A stretch of 55,103 nucleotides of DNA from Candidatus Levybacteria bacterium RIFCSPLOWO2_12_FULL_39_17 (lineage in GTDB: Bacteria; Patescibacteriota; Microgenomatia; Levybacterales; GWA1-39-11), in the NCBI GenBank assembly GCA_001782675.1, contig MFPJ01000043.1, positions 1 through 55,103 of the forward strand, written 5' to 3'. Of the stretch, positions 1 through 9,760 are shown in pieces (position 1 is the first letter of the stretch; the number at the start of each line of letters is the position of its first letter). The position numbers and the translations under genes are program-made. Under the pieces are notes generated by a model. It was given only the letters and a program-made list of their open reading frames with translations, was not told the origin of the DNA and did not search any database.

Positions 1-276
1 AAATCTGTCGAAAGACCTGAGGTTTACGATGTAGGTGGCGCTGTAAAATTTGACCCTCAAAATCCTGAGAGATATCCGCCTTCTTTAATATATCTTAAGC
101 TTGAGAAAATAAAAGGCAAAAAGTGGAATCACAAATTTGGAAAAACTGGCGCTTCTGAAAAAATCGCAAATGACATAATAAAAAGGCTTCGAACAGGCAA
201 TTTGAGGGGGCATTTACCGGAAAACAGTCACCTGCCCATCAAACGATCCTTTATGGAAGATGGCATCAAAATCTAA
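1..276 (+). CDS. C-terminal fragment of an unidentified protein (5' truncated by window edge)
   Basis: Frame 1 is open from base 1 to TAA at 274-276 (KSVERPEVYDVGGAVKFDPQ...RSFMEDGIKI*); overlaps the start of the next gene by 17 bp. Not in the ORF track because the start lies outside the window. Confidence 0.6.
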   Translation, partial: KSVERPEVYDVGGAVKFDPQNPERYPPSLIYLKLEKIKGKKWNHKFGKTGASEKIANDIIKRLRTGNLRGHLPENSHLPIKRSFMEDGIKI

Positions 277-985
277 AAGAATAGCAATAGTCATCCCGAT
301 GTTCAACGAGGAAAAGATAGCAGGAAAAGCTATTGATCGCGTCATTGAGATAATAAGAAAAATAAAAGCAAAAGTAAAACTAATCGTTGTCAATGACGGA
401 AGTCGGGACGACACACTCCAAATTCTTAATAACAAAAGGCGAATCTATCCCGGGAAATTGACAATAGTGTCATACCCGAAAAATAAAGGATATGGCAAAG
501 CGCTTCAGCAAGGGATTAGTAAGGCAAATAAATTAAAATTTGATTATGTTTTATTTATGGATTCGGACCTTACAAATAATCCGAAGGATATTCTTCTTTT
601 TATGGAAAAAATGAATGATGACCCCGACTGCATAAAAGGTTCCAGATACATCAATGGAGGAGGAATGAAAGGGGTCTCATTAAAACGGAGAGTTTTATCA
701 AGAGTTGGCAACCTTATTGCGTCTTTATGTTTTAGGCTCGGAATAAAAGACCACACGAACGGATTCAGAATGTTAAAACTCTCCAAGATCAAGGGAATAA
801 AATTTCGGGAAAACTCATTTGCAATAATACTTGAGGAGCTTTATCACCTTAAAAAAAGAAGGGCAAAAATTGTAGAAATTCCGGTAATGCTGACTTCCCG
901 AAAAAATACAAAAACACACTTTAAATACAACATTACAACCTTTTATAATTACGGCAAATATGCTATAAAAGCATTGTTTGTATGA
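260..985 (+). CDS. Family 2 glycosyltransferase (dolichol-phosphate mannosyltransferase-like)
   Basis: IVIPMFNEE..., VNDGSRDDT, FMDSDLTNNP motifs typical of GT2/DPM1-like enzymes. Confidence 0.9.
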   Translation: MASKSKRIAIVIPMFNEEKIAGKAIDRVIEIIRKIKAKVKLIVVNDGSRDDTLQILNNKRRIYPGKLTIVSYPKNKGYGKALQQGISKANKLKFDYVLFMDSDLTNNPKDILLFMEKMNDDPDCIKGSRYINGGGMKGVSLKRRVLSRVGNLIASLCFRLGIKDHTNGFRMLKLSKIKGIKFRENSFAIILEELYHLKKRRAKIVEIPVMLTSRKNTKTHFKYNITTFYNYGKYAIKALFV

Positions 986-2448
986 GGGAAAGAATTGTTG
1001 CATTTTTTCGCGAAATTATTTACCATCCGGTAAACGCAAGGGTTGCATATGACCTCGCAATAGCTTTTGCGTCCTCTTCTTTTTCATACGCTATTTTTTC
1101 GTTCAACAATATACAAATTGTTCACATCCTTTTATTCTCGTTTTTTTTTATTGCAACTAATTTCATTTTGGGGATTTACAGCACCCTAAAACTCGCATCT
1201 TCTTTCTTGAAATTCCTTTCTCTTCTCTCATCGTCCATTTTCTCATTTGTTTTTACTTTTCTTTTAGGAGGATCACCAATTCCCCTACTTAATGCTTCAA
1301 TTTTTGCAGGAATCCTGACCGGACTTCCGAGAATATTCTTAAATTTCTCATCTTCAACGAAAATTACTCCATTCAATCAAGTCGTTACTTCAAATTCTCC
1401 TGTGCTTGTTGTGGGGGGCGGAGGGTATATAGGATCGGTCTTGGTCGAAAAAATGATAAAAAGCAACACTCGAGTTAGAGTGTTTGACAAATTTATTTAC
1501 GGAAAACAAGTTTTTGATGACCTGAAAGATGATAGGAGACTTGAGATCGTTGAGGGAGATGTAACGGATATATACGCTCTAACTCTCGCCCTGCGAAATG
1601 TCCAGGCGGTCGTGCATCTGGCAGGAATTGTTGGAGATCCGGCATCTATGATTGACGACAGACTTACAAGACACATGAACATTGTTTCTACTCGAATGCT
1701 TAAGGAAGCTGTAAAGGCTTTTAGAATTCCCAAGTTTCTTTTTGCCTCAAGCTGTTCCGTATATGGAACATCGGAAAAAATTGTAAATGAGAAAAGCAGG
1801 CTTAATCCTTTATCTGCCTATGCAAAAACTAAAATAGATTCGGAGAGAGAAATTTTGCAGGATACATTCGATGACTTTCATCCGACTATATTAAGATTTG
1901 CCACAGTTTTTGGTCATTCAAGAAAGCCCAGGTTTGATCTGGTTTTTAATCTATTCCTTGCTCAAGCTTACAATAATGGATTTATCACGGTAACAGGAGA
2001 AAATCAATGGAGACCTTTTATCTCGATCTCGGATCTTGCCGGAGCCATAATCAAAATACTGGAAGCACCAAAAGAAAAAATAAGCAGACAAATTTACAAT
2101 ATAGGAGATAACTCTTTGCATGCAACGATTGGAGAGATTGCGAAAATTGCCCAAAGAATAGTAGGCGAGGAAAAGAAAGTTCAAATTTTTTTGAGAAAAG
2201 ATGATATGGATTTAAGAAATTACAGGGTTTCGTTTAACAAATTCCAGGAACTGTTTAACTTCAGATGCAAAGTAAGTCTTGATGATGGAGCCAGGGAAAT
2301 CTTTGAACATTTTAAAAAAGGGACATACAAAAAACCATACACCGATATTTACTACAGTGCGCTTGAAACAACCAAAGAGGTAAAAAGGGAATTTTATTCA
2401 GAGTCTTATAAAAAAACTCATTTTTCTGATCTCTCATTTAAAGAATAG
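982..2448 (+). CDS. Membrane-anchored NAD-dependent sugar epimerase/dehydratase (extended SDR) with N-terminal transmembrane region
   Basis: N-terminal ~130 aa with several hydrophobic segments; then VVGGGGYIGS Rossmann motif, SSCSVYG and YAKTK (YxxxK) catalytic motif; ATGA overlap with upstream GT. Confidence 0.85.
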   Translation: MRERIVAFFREIIYHPVNARVAYDLAIAFASSSFSYAIFSFNNIQIVHILLFSFFFIATNFILGIYSTLKLASSFLKFLSLLSSSIFSFVFTFLLGGSPIPLLNASIFAGILTGLPRIFLNFSSSTKITPFNQVVTSNSPVLVVGGGGYIGSVLVEKMIKSNTRVRVFDKFIYGKQVFDDLKDDRRLEIVEGDVTDIYALTLALRNVQAVVHLAGIVGDPASMIDDRLTRHMNIVSTRMLKEAVKAFRIPKFLFASSCSVYGTSEKIVNEKSRLNPLSAYAKTKIDSEREILQDTFDDFHPTILRFATVFGHSRKPRFDLVFNLFLAQAYNNGFITVTGENQWRPFISISDLAGAIIKILEAPKEKISRQIYNIGDNSLHATIGEIAKIAQRIVGEEKKVQIFLRKDDMDLRNYRVSFNKFQELFNFRCKVSLDDGAREIFEHFKKGTYKKPYTDIYYSALETTKEVKREFYSESYKKTHFSDLSFKE

Positions 2449-3374
2449 AGTCTTTGAATCAATCCAAGAAAAGTTCCAAAAATGACCGCAATGTCCGAGG
2501 TTAACTGTAGTAATGGCAAGTAGATAAAAGCCGCAAGATGCTTGACATATTTATAATTTTTATAGATTGACCAAGCTATGTAAACAGATAATAGATAATA
2601 GATTATAGATAATAGAACATTTGATTTTGTCAAAATATAAACAGCAATCAATATAAATCCGAATAAGTATCTTATAAAGAGAACTGGTGTTTGCGGACGA
2701 ATATAAAAAGCTCGACCATCACCTGTTGCGTAATTGAAAAATTGCCCAAATGCTTGAAAAATATTTTTTCTTTGGGGCCAATAAACAATTGCGCTCTTAG
2801 CGAACGCGAATTTTAACCCGGCATTTTTTAGTTTTTTGTCAAACACTAAATCTTCACATGTGTCAAGCTCTTCAGGATAACCACGTACCTTCTGCCATAC
2901 CTCTTTTCTAAAAGCAACAGAACGCGATGATGGCAAAAAGGTCTTAGGATTAACACGGTCAGGCATAGTGCAGGTATAGGTCGCGAGACATTTTTCAAAA
3001 ATTGAAGTTGTAATTGGTTTGTAAAATCCCCCCACTATATCTACGCCTTTGTTTTCAAATGGTTTTTTAATATTTTTAATCCAACTCCTGTCAAGCACAC
3101 AACCCGCATCCGAAACCGCAATTACTTCTCCTTTCGAATTTCTAATTGCCTCATTCCTCCCCACCGACCTATTCCCTTCTTTGTTTATAATTTTTACATT
3201 TTTATTGGAAATTGGAAATTGGAAATTGGAAATTACCGACAATGTATTGTCGGTCGATCCTCCATCAACAATAATAACTTCATCCGGGTAAACAGTTTGT
3301 TTTTTTATCGAATCAAGAAGTTTGTTAATAGTTTTTTCTTCATTAAATACGGTCGTAACAAATGATATTTTCAT
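2418..3374 (-). CDS. Family 2 glycosyltransferase with C-terminal TM segments
   Basis: FVTTVFNEEKTI, DGGSTDNT, GRNEAIRNSKG, CEDLVFDKKL; hydrophobic C-terminus; convergent 31-bp overlap with the epimerase gene. Confidence 0.88.
   Translation of the reverse strand: MKISFVTTVFNEEKTINKLLDSIKKQTVYPDEVIIVDGGSTDNTLSVISNFQFPISNKNVKIINKEGNRSVGRNEAIRNSKGEVIAVSDAGCVLDRSWIKNIKKPFENKGVDIVGGFYKPITTSIFEKCLATYTCTMPDRVNPKTFLPSSRSVAFRKEVWQKVRGYPEELDTCEDLVFDKKLKNAGLKFAFAKSAIVYWPQRKNIFQAFGQFFNYATGDGRAFYIRPQTPVLFIRYLFGFILIAVYILTKSNVLLSIIYYLLSVYIAWSIYKNYKYVKHLAAFIYLPLLQLTSDIAVIFGTFLGLIQRLYSLNERSEK
2586..2613. repeat. Heptanucleotide tandem repeat AGATAAT x4 inside a GT2 gene
   Basis: AGATAAT AGATAAT AGATTAT AGATAAT. 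Confidence 0.88.
3207..3254. repeat. Heptanucleotide repeat GGAAATT x4 plus adjoining perfect palindrome ACCGACAATGTATTGTCGGT, inside a GT2 gene
   Basis: 28 bp of perfect heptads at 3207-3234, 9-bp perfect stem at 3235-3254; encodes STDNTLSVISNFQFPISN. Confidence 0.92.
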
Positions 3375-3411
3375 ACTTGTCTTGCTTTATTTTGAAGTAT
3401 ATCATATCGAT

Positions 3412-5172
3412 ATGATTGATCCGTATAGGATGGTAGTAGTCAATGTTATAGCTTCCGGGGTATTGACCCTAGGGTATCTTTTTTATCGATATATATTCCC
3501 AAAAAAACCAATAAATATTTTCATCTTATTAATCCTTATTTCTCTACTTCCGCTAATCAGTCTTTTAAGAAAAGGCGTATATGGAAGCGGAGATTTATCT
3601 ATAAACGCTATAAAAACCATGGCTTTATACTCGGCAATAAGTGATGGCGTTTTCCTACCTGGCTGGGCAGAAAATCTTAATGCGACTTTCGGATATCCGC
3701 TTTTTATTTTTACTTATCCTCTTCCATATTATGCCGCCTCTCTGCTTCATTTCCTGCAATTTTCTTTTGTTGACAGCGTCAAAATTGTTCTAGGCACATC
3801 ATACATCGCATCAGGAATTTCAATGTATCTATTTGCAAGAGAAATGTTCAAGAAAAAAGATCTGGCATTGGTGAGTTCAGTTTTTTATCTTTTTGCCCCA
3901 TACCATCTTGTTGATCTTCATTTTCGAGTTGATATCGGAGAAACTTTGGCATTCGTTTTTATCCCTCTGGTTTTTTTATTTGCCAATAAAATAATTAAAT
4001 ATGTAAATTTCAAGTGGATTATCCTTGAAGCGGCAAGTATTGCCATACTAATCCTGTCTCACCAAGCCGTATCTCTAATTACCGTAGCTGTACTTTTGCT
4101 TTATGTATCATTCTTAACATATAAGAATTTAAATATCTTGAGGCGCTTCATAATCTCTTTATTGTTAGGATTATCTCTTTCATTATTTTACTGGCTTCCG
4201 GTAATTTTGGAGAAACAATATACACATGACATTAAACAAGGACTGGTGGAATTTACTAATCTTTCGTACCTTATCTATGCGCCATGGAGGCTTGGATTTC
4301 TCTTTCAGGGGCCACGCGGAGAGCTCTCGTTTCCAGTAGGCTATGCACATCTAATCATCATAGGGATAGCTCTCTTGTTGATATTTCTAAAAAAGATTAG
4401 GAAGAGGGATCGTTTTTACTTTATTTTTTTTCTATCGATATCTTTAGCTTTGGTTTTTATGGTAACACCTCTCTCAAAACCTATCTGGCAAAGCCTTCCT
4501 TTAATAAACAGCTTTCAATTCTCTTACAGGTTCATGTCGGCAGTAATATTTACTATGGCAGTTGTTGCGGGAATTACTGCGAAATACATTAAAAATCGAT
4601 ATATACTTTTTATCATTTGCGCTGTTGCAATCTTCTCGACAATACTTAATTGGGGAAATAGAAGAGCTATCCCCCAGATAACAGATAGAACTTTAGCTCT
4701 TCAGCTTCCTGAAAGCACAAGCATGGGTGAGGGATTAAGCCCTGCCATGCCCCGTTGGCTTCCATCATGGATCAATGAGGTACCCAAATCACAGGCTGAA
4801 ATCATGAGCGGATCAGGAAGGGTGTCCCTCTTGAAAAGAAACTCAATAAAACATGACTACGAAATCATCGCCGAATCTAATCTGGAAATCAAAGAGAATA
4901 CGGCATATTTTCCCGGTTGGACAGCGAAGCTCGATGGAAAGAAAGTGTCAATAAACTATGAAAACCCAAAATACCCCGGGATTATAACCGTAAAGGTTCC
5001 TGAGGGAAAACATTTGTTAAGACTTCAGTTTCAAGACACTTCCATAAGGTTTTTCTCCAAATTAACCACTCTCTTAACGCTCCTTGGTTTTTTCTTCTTT
5101 TTTATTCTTCAAAAAACAGAAATAATCATAAGCAAAAAGAAAATGAAAAGGCCAAATCCTTCCAACCAATAA
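3412..5172 (+). CDS. Large polytopic membrane protein, YfhO / 6-pyruvoyl-tetrahydropterin-synthase-related glycosyltransferase-like
   Basis: Many TM segments, DLSINAIKTMALYSAI / FGYPLFIFTYPLPYY; ORF track starts at 3322 but ATG at 3412 avoids overlap with the divergent gene. Confidence 0.7.
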   Translation: MIDPYRMVVVNVIASGVLTLGYLFYRYIFPKKPINIFILLILISLLPLISLLRKGVYGSGDLSINAIKTMALYSAISDGVFLPGWAENLNATFGYPLFIFTYPLPYYAASLLHFLQFSFVDSVKIVLGTSYIASGISMYLFAREMFKKKDLALVSSVFYLFAPYHLVDLHFRVDIGETLAFVFIPLVFLFANKIIKYVNFKWIILEAASIAILILSHQAVSLITVAVLLLYVSFLTYKNLNILRRFIISLLLGLSLSLFYWLPVILEKQYTHDIKQGLVEFTNLSYLIYAPWRLGFLFQGPRGELSFPVGYAHLIIIGIALLLIFLKKIRKRDRFYFIFFLSISLALVFMVTPLSKPIWQSLPLINSFQFSYRFMSAVIFTMAVVAGITAKYIKNRYILFIICAVAIFSTILNWGNRRAIPQITDRTLALQLPESTSMGEGLSPAMPRWLPSWINEVPKSQAEIMSGSGRVSLLKRNSIKHDYEIIAESNLEIKENTAYFPGWTAKLDGKKVSINYENPKYPGIITVKVPEGKHLLRLQFQDTSIRFFSKLTTLLTLLGFFFFFILQKTEIIISKKKMKRPNPSNQ

Positions 5173-5243
5173 AAGGTTTGAGCGGGACAACGGGTATAAA
5201 TTTTAGGATCTACACTTCTCATGTTATTTTTTAAAATAATAAT

Positions 5244-6338
5244 TTAAATTTCCCAAAGTTTTAAATAAGTGTCTGTTACCTTCCCCCAGGTTTGCTTGCT
5301 TGCCCAAGAATGCCCTTTGTCTAGCTTAGATTGCGCATTTTTTTTGTTCGAGTAATATAATTGTACTTTCGAGGCTAAATCACGATAATCGTTCACAATA
5401 TTTATATATTTTTTAAATGGCGCCATTTCAAGATAATCGCGCTTAACCGGATTATCATAAAGGGCAAGCACCATTCTTTTGGCGGCCAACGCTTCCAAGA
5501 TAGATAAATACCTTGACACGAACGCAAATCTGTATTTTGTCAAAAGATTTTCCGGATTCTTAACAAAACCGAGCATTCTCCCGGTTTCTTTAGCCTTCGA
5601 GTAAAATTTGCCTTCACCTGCTACGGCAAAATCAAATTTTGGGTGAAGCTTCCTTATTTGAACAACCGCTTTACAATAGTCTAATATGCTTGTTTGCTCA
5701 TCCAGTCTTCCAAAAAAAAGAGCCGACGCTGTTTTAATTGGTTTAATAGTTTTAGGAATATTGACTCCCCCATAAATTATGTAGTCGGGATTTGCAAAGT
5801 ACCACTTTTTCATAAACTCTCCAACGCAAATTGTTCCATTGGAAAATATCTCGGAAATTTTTCTTATAATAATTGCTTTTGATTTAATCGGATAACTCTC
5901 ATATCCATGAAAGGTAGTAAATATTTTTTTGTGAGGATATAAAAAACGAAAAGGAAGGTACCAGAAAAAAACATCGTGGCAATGGACAATGTCGGAATGT
6001 TGAATAATATTTTTATTTTTTAAAAGAATCCACCAGATCCTAAATTTTTTAAACCATCCTTTCCTGCCAAATTTAAAATAGTAAATCTTTGTTTTTTTAT
6101 ATTCGAAATGTTCAAAATATCTTGATTTGACGGGCTTTTCTAAATTGATACCGTATGTATCACTTTGTTCTATTGACTGATAATTATTTTTTTTGTTAGG
6201 CTTTAGATTCGGGGACAATTCGGTTAGAATTGAAACTTCATTTCCCCGGTTTATAAGTTCCTCCGAAACTTTCAAAACATGCTTCTCTACACCCCCGATA
6301 TTTGGATAGTAAGACGCAGATAAAAATAAAATCTTCAT
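5244..6338 (-). CDS. Glycosyltransferase family 4/1
   Basis: SASYYPNIGGVEKHVLKVSEELINRGNEVSIL N-terminus typical of GT4. Confidence 0.85.
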   Translation of the reverse strand: MKILFLSASYYPNIGGVEKHVLKVSEELINRGNEVSILTELSPNLKPNKKNNYQSIEQSDTYGINLEKPVKSRYFEHFEYKKTKIYYFKFGRKGWFKKFRIWWILLKNKNIIQHSDIVHCHDVFFWYLPFRFLYPHKKIFTTFHGYESYPIKSKAIIIRKISEIFSNGTICVGEFMKKWYFANPDYIIYGGVNIPKTIKPIKTASALFFGRLDEQTSILDYCKAVVQIRKLHPKFDFAVAGEGKFYSKAKETGRMLGFVKNPENLLTKYRFAFVSRYLSILEALAAKRMVLALYDNPVKRDYLEMAPFKKYINIVNDYRDLASKVQLYYSNKKNAQSKLDKGHSWASKQTWGKVTDTYLKLWEI

Positions 6339-6426
6339 AATAAATTACCCACCCGATTCTCACGAATTTGATATGTCTTCAAATTATTATTTGATGTGCT
6401 TTGAACCAGAGATCTTCACCTTTTTG

Positions 6427-6498
6427 TGGAGCTGACAGGATTTGAACCTGTGACCCTTCGCATGTGAAGCGAATGCTCTACCTCTGAGCTACAGCTCC
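6427..6498 (-). tRNA. tRNA-Val (anticodon CAC)
   Basis: Minus strand folds as a cloverleaf: acceptor GGAGCTG/CAGCTCC, D stem GCTC/GAGC, anticodon stem TTCGC-TTCACAT-GCGAA, T arm ACAGG-TTCAAAT-CCTGT, 72 nt; 3' CCA not encoded. Confidence 0.95.
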
Positions 6499-6593
6499 GG
6501 AAAATATGCACAAACAGATTCTATCAAACTTGAGTTGAAATTCCTATTTCCGATCATTGACAAAGTCACCTTGGTTACGAGAGAATAGTAGGT

Positions 6594-7169
6594 ATGCCGA
6601 TCTTGAGAAAGATTTATTCAATATTAATTGACATGGTTGAAACCTTGGTTATTGCAGGGGCAATTTTTGTAGTTATATATGCTTTTCTATTTCGGCCATT
6701 TCAGGTAAACGGACAATCAATGTATCCAAATTATGATAACGGCGAATACATATTGACAAATCTAATAAGCTTAAGACTGAAAACAATAGACAGAGGGGAT
6801 GTCGTAGTTTTTGAATCTCCCGCAAATAAAGAGAAGGATTTTATCAAAAGAGTAATTGGTATACCCGGAGATGAAGTTATGATTAAGGCAGGTTTTGTTT
6901 TTGTCAATGAAGTTAAGCTTGATGAGTCAAGGTATCTCACGTCCGGTGTCAGAACTTATGGCGGTTCATTTATGCCGGAAAGTAAAATTGAAATAGTCCC
7001 GGAAGGAAACTACTTTGTTCTCGGAGACAATAGAAACGCCAGTTCCGATTCAAGGGAATGGGGATATGTCACAAAGGATAAAATTATTGGGAAATCATTT
7101 TTGGTGTATTGGCCCTTAACGAAATTCAGACTTGTTCAACACGCAGATTATAATTTAATTAACCGTTAG
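6594..7169 (+). CDS. lepB: Signal peptidase I
   Basis: NGQSMYPNYDNGEYIL (Ser box), RGDVVVFESP, DFIKRVIGIPGDEV (Lys box), VLGDNRNASSDSREWG. Confidence 0.95.
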   Translation: MPILRKIYSILIDMVETLVIAGAIFVVIYAFLFRPFQVNGQSMYPNYDNGEYILTNLISLRLKTIDRGDVVVFESPANKEKDFIKRVIGIPGDEVMIKAGFVFVNEVKLDESRYLTSGVRTYGGSFMPESKIEIVPEGNYFVLGDNRNASSDSREWGYVTKDKIIGKSFLVYWPLTKFRLVQHADYNLINR

Positions 7170-7980
7170 TGAGTCTGAAGAAAATGTCTTCAAGCAAGGG
7201 TTTTGTTTCCGTCTCGTCCCCTTTTACCTCAATGATTATTCTCGCTTTTATCCTTGATTGGTCAACCTGAACTCTTGAATAACCCCTTGTTTCCATAATC
7301 TTTTTAGACATCTCTTCAAGTTCGGGAATATAAAGCTTATCTCGTTTTTTGTGCGGTTCTTTTTGCTGAACTTCTGATTTTAACTGTCTTGCGACTTCTT
7401 CTGCTCCACGAACAGAGATCCCCTCAACCAGAATCCTCTTAAACGCGCCCAGCATGAGTTTTGGGTCTCCAATTGAAATAAGAGGCCTTACATGACCCTC
7501 CGTAATTACGCCTGCGGCCAATGCGTCTTTAATTGCGTCGGGAAGAGTCAGGAGTCTTATTGTATTTGAAATATAGGGCAGGCTCTTCCCCACTCTTTTG
7601 GCAACCTCGGTCACCGAAATTCCGAATTCGTCAATAAGCCTTTTATAAGCCTGCGCCCTTTCTACAGGATTAAGGTCTTCTCTCTGAACGTTTTCAACTA
7701 TGGACATTTCAAGCATTCCTTGAGGGGTAGCTTCTTTAACGATTACCGGAACTTTCACAAGGCCAAGAATCCTTGCGGCTCTCCATCTTCGCTCCCCTGC
7801 AATAATTTGGTATCCGGCGGGAGTTTTGGCCACGACAATAGGCTCAAGAATTCCCTGCTCTCTAATTGAGTTGACAAGATCCGTTAATGAATCGGGAGAA
7901 ATTAATCCTCGTGGCTGCAATGGATTAGGTTGGAGCATTATTGTCTCAAGTTCCATTATTCTGTCTATTGCGTTATCCAT
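7159..7980 (-). CDS. parB: ParB/Spo0J-like partition protein
   Basis: LQPNPLQPR, ILEPIVV, AGERRWRAAR, MSIVENVQREDLNPVERAQAYKRL, HTH. Confidence 0.92.
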   Translation of the reverse strand: MDNAIDRIMELETIMLQPNPLQPRGLISPDSLTDLVNSIREQGILEPIVVAKTPAGYQIIAGERRWRAARILGLVKVPVIVKEATPQGMLEMSIVENVQREDLNPVERAQAYKRLIDEFGISVTEVAKRVGKSLPYISNTIRLLTLPDAIKDALAAGVITEGHVRPLISIGDPKLMLGAFKRILVEGISVRGAEEVARQLKSEVQQKEPHKKRDKLYIPELEEMSKKIMETRGYSRVQVDQSRIKARIIIEVKGDETETKPLLEDIFFRLTNG

Positions 7981-7986
7981 TTTGAT

Positions 7987-8259
7987 TTAGGCAGGGGTTC
8001 TTACGCTAATCTTCTCAACAACTTCAACGAATTTTTTCCCATGAATAATTTTAAAATTAACTAATCCAGCGGCTTTCGCAAAGATAGTGAAATCTTTTCC
8101 CATTAAAGCCCCTTCACCCGGATGTACTTTTGTACCTCTTTGCCTGACGATTATGTTTCCGGCCGAAATCTTCTGACCACCATAAATTTTTACTCCAAGT
8201 CTTTTTGAGATTGAATCGCGATTTCCTTTTACCGCTCCCTGTGATTTTGTATGTGCCAT
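7987..8259 (-). CDS. rpmA: 50S ribosomal protein L27
   Basis: [28 protein letters not shown]...[15 protein letters not shown]. Confidence 0.97.
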   Translation of the reverse strand: MAHTKSQGAVKGNRDSISKRLGVKIYGGQKISAGNIIVRQRGTKVHPGEGALMGKDFTIFAKAAGLVNFKIIHGKKFVEVVEKISVRTPA

Positions 8260-8311
8260 GTCTTTGTTTTCACACTCTACTAAAACTCTTAAGGAAAGTC
8301 AAGACTATTTT

Positions 8312-8647
8312 TTAGATTTGTCTTTCTTTCGGAGTTTTTTCAATTTTCTCAATTTGAACTTCCGAGAGAGACTGTCTGTGTCCCCTGACTTTTCTATACC
8401 TTGATTTAGCTTTAAATCTTGCAACGCGGATTTTAACTCCTTTGAAATTCTTAATTAATTTTGCTTTCACAACAAAACCTTTAAGATAAGGTTTTCCAAG
8501 ATTGACTTCCGAATCCTTGACATAAAGAAGAACCCGATCAAAAGAGATGTCTCCCTTCTCCTGGTCTGAAAGATTATCAACCGAAATCAACATTCCGGGA
8601 CTAACCCTGTACTGTTTTCCTCCTGTTTCAATAATCGCATATTCCAT
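8312..8647 (-). CDS. rplU: 50S ribosomal protein L21
   Basis: MEYAIIETGGKQYRV...RYRKVRGHRQ. Confidence 0.95.
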   Translation of the reverse strand: MEYAIIETGGKQYRVSPGMLISVDNLSDQEKGDISFDRVLLYVKDSEVNLGKPYLKGFVVKAKLIKNFKGVKIRVARFKAKSRYRKVRGHRQSLSEVQIEKIEKTPKERQI

Positions 8648-8677
8648 AATTCAAAGCATTATATTCTATCAAAAAAT

Positions 8678-9760
8678 TTATACAATTTCCAGAGGCTTGC
8701 TTTTTTTATAATCAAATTTAATTGATGAAATTATCCCAAGCATTATAAAGGAGGTCAAGAGTGAGCTTCCTCCATATGAGACAAAAGGTAATGTCACGCC
8801 CACTATTGGAACAATCCCGATATTCATCCCAATATTTAAAAAAATATGTGTCATAAATAGAAAATAAAAACCCATCAAAACTAAATTAGGAAATACCTCA
8901 TGCGCATTCCGACTTATTTTGTATATCCTGGTTAAAAGGAAAATAAAAAGGCCCATGAGGAATATTGCCCCAACAAAACCAATGCTTTCGGATATTGATG
9001 CAAATATGAAATCCGTATGTCTTTCCGGCAAGAATTTTAAAATAGACTGAGTGGCTTCTCCGAATCCTTTACCAAACCAGCCACCACTACCAATTGAAAT
9101 CAGTGACTGAATAACATTATAAGAAGAACCGAAGGGATCACGAGTTGGGTCTATGAATGTTAATATCCTTTCTTTTTGGTAATCATGAAGAAAAGTAAAG
9201 AAGACAGGAAACGGAAGGATTAATACAAACGCCAAGCCGATAAAATAAAAAAAAGGGAAACCAAACACAAGGAGCATCAGTATGGTTGTAAAGAAATAGA
9301 TCATTGCATTGCCTAAATCGGGCTGTCTTAAGATAAGAAAAAAAAATGGAGCCATTAAAGCTAATGCTTTTAAAAATTTAGACAGGCTTCTTGATTCATT
9401 CGTTGTCAGATACTGAGCAAGAAAAATAATAAAAAAAGGTTTTATGATTTCTGAAAATTGGACCCTGATGCCAAAAAGATCTATCCACCTGACTGCGCCT
9501 CTTGCTTCTATTCCTAATAAGAAAAGTGTTAGAAGCAGAAATATCATAAGAAAGTATAGTTGCTTAGAGAATAATCTAAAAAGTTTATAATCGATGTTCA
9601 AAAAAATAAGATAAGCAATAAATGATAAGAACAAAAATATTAACTGCTGTTTGAACAATAGAAAATCTATTGAATAAAACGACGCAAGACCTATTGTAAC
9701 CATAAGGAAAGCCGGAAGTAGAATTGGAAAGTCCAGACGATTAAGGGAAAATTTATGCAT
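8678..9760 (-). CDS. rodA: Rod-shape determining protein RodA (SEDS family)
   Basis: LRQPDLGNAM, GKGFGEATQS.LPERHTDFIF, PFVSYGGSSLL. Confidence 0.92.
   Translation of the reverse strand: MHKFSLNRLDFPILLPAFLMVTIGLASFYSIDFLLFKQQLIFLFLSFIAYLIFLNIDYKLFRLFSKQLYFLMIFLLLTLFLLGIEARGAVRWIDLFGIRVQFSEIIKPFFIIFLAQYLTTNESRSLSKFLKALALMAPFFFLILRQPDLGNAMIYFFTTILMLLVFGFPFFYFIGLAFVLILPFPVFFTFLHDYQKERILTFIDPTRDPFGSSYNVIQSLISIGSGGWFGKGFGEATQSILKFLPERHTDFIFASISESIGFVGAIFLMGLFIFLLTRIYKISRNAHEVFPNLVLMGFYFLFMTHIFLNIGMNIGIVPIVGVTLPFVSYGGSSLLTSFIMLGIISSIKFDYKKSKPLEIV

Noticed and set aside
3466-3475. Small palindrome ACCCTAGGGT in the membrane protein gene
   Set aside because: Only 10 bp and the inverse arrangement of the TAGGGTCGGACCCTA element; consistent with chance.
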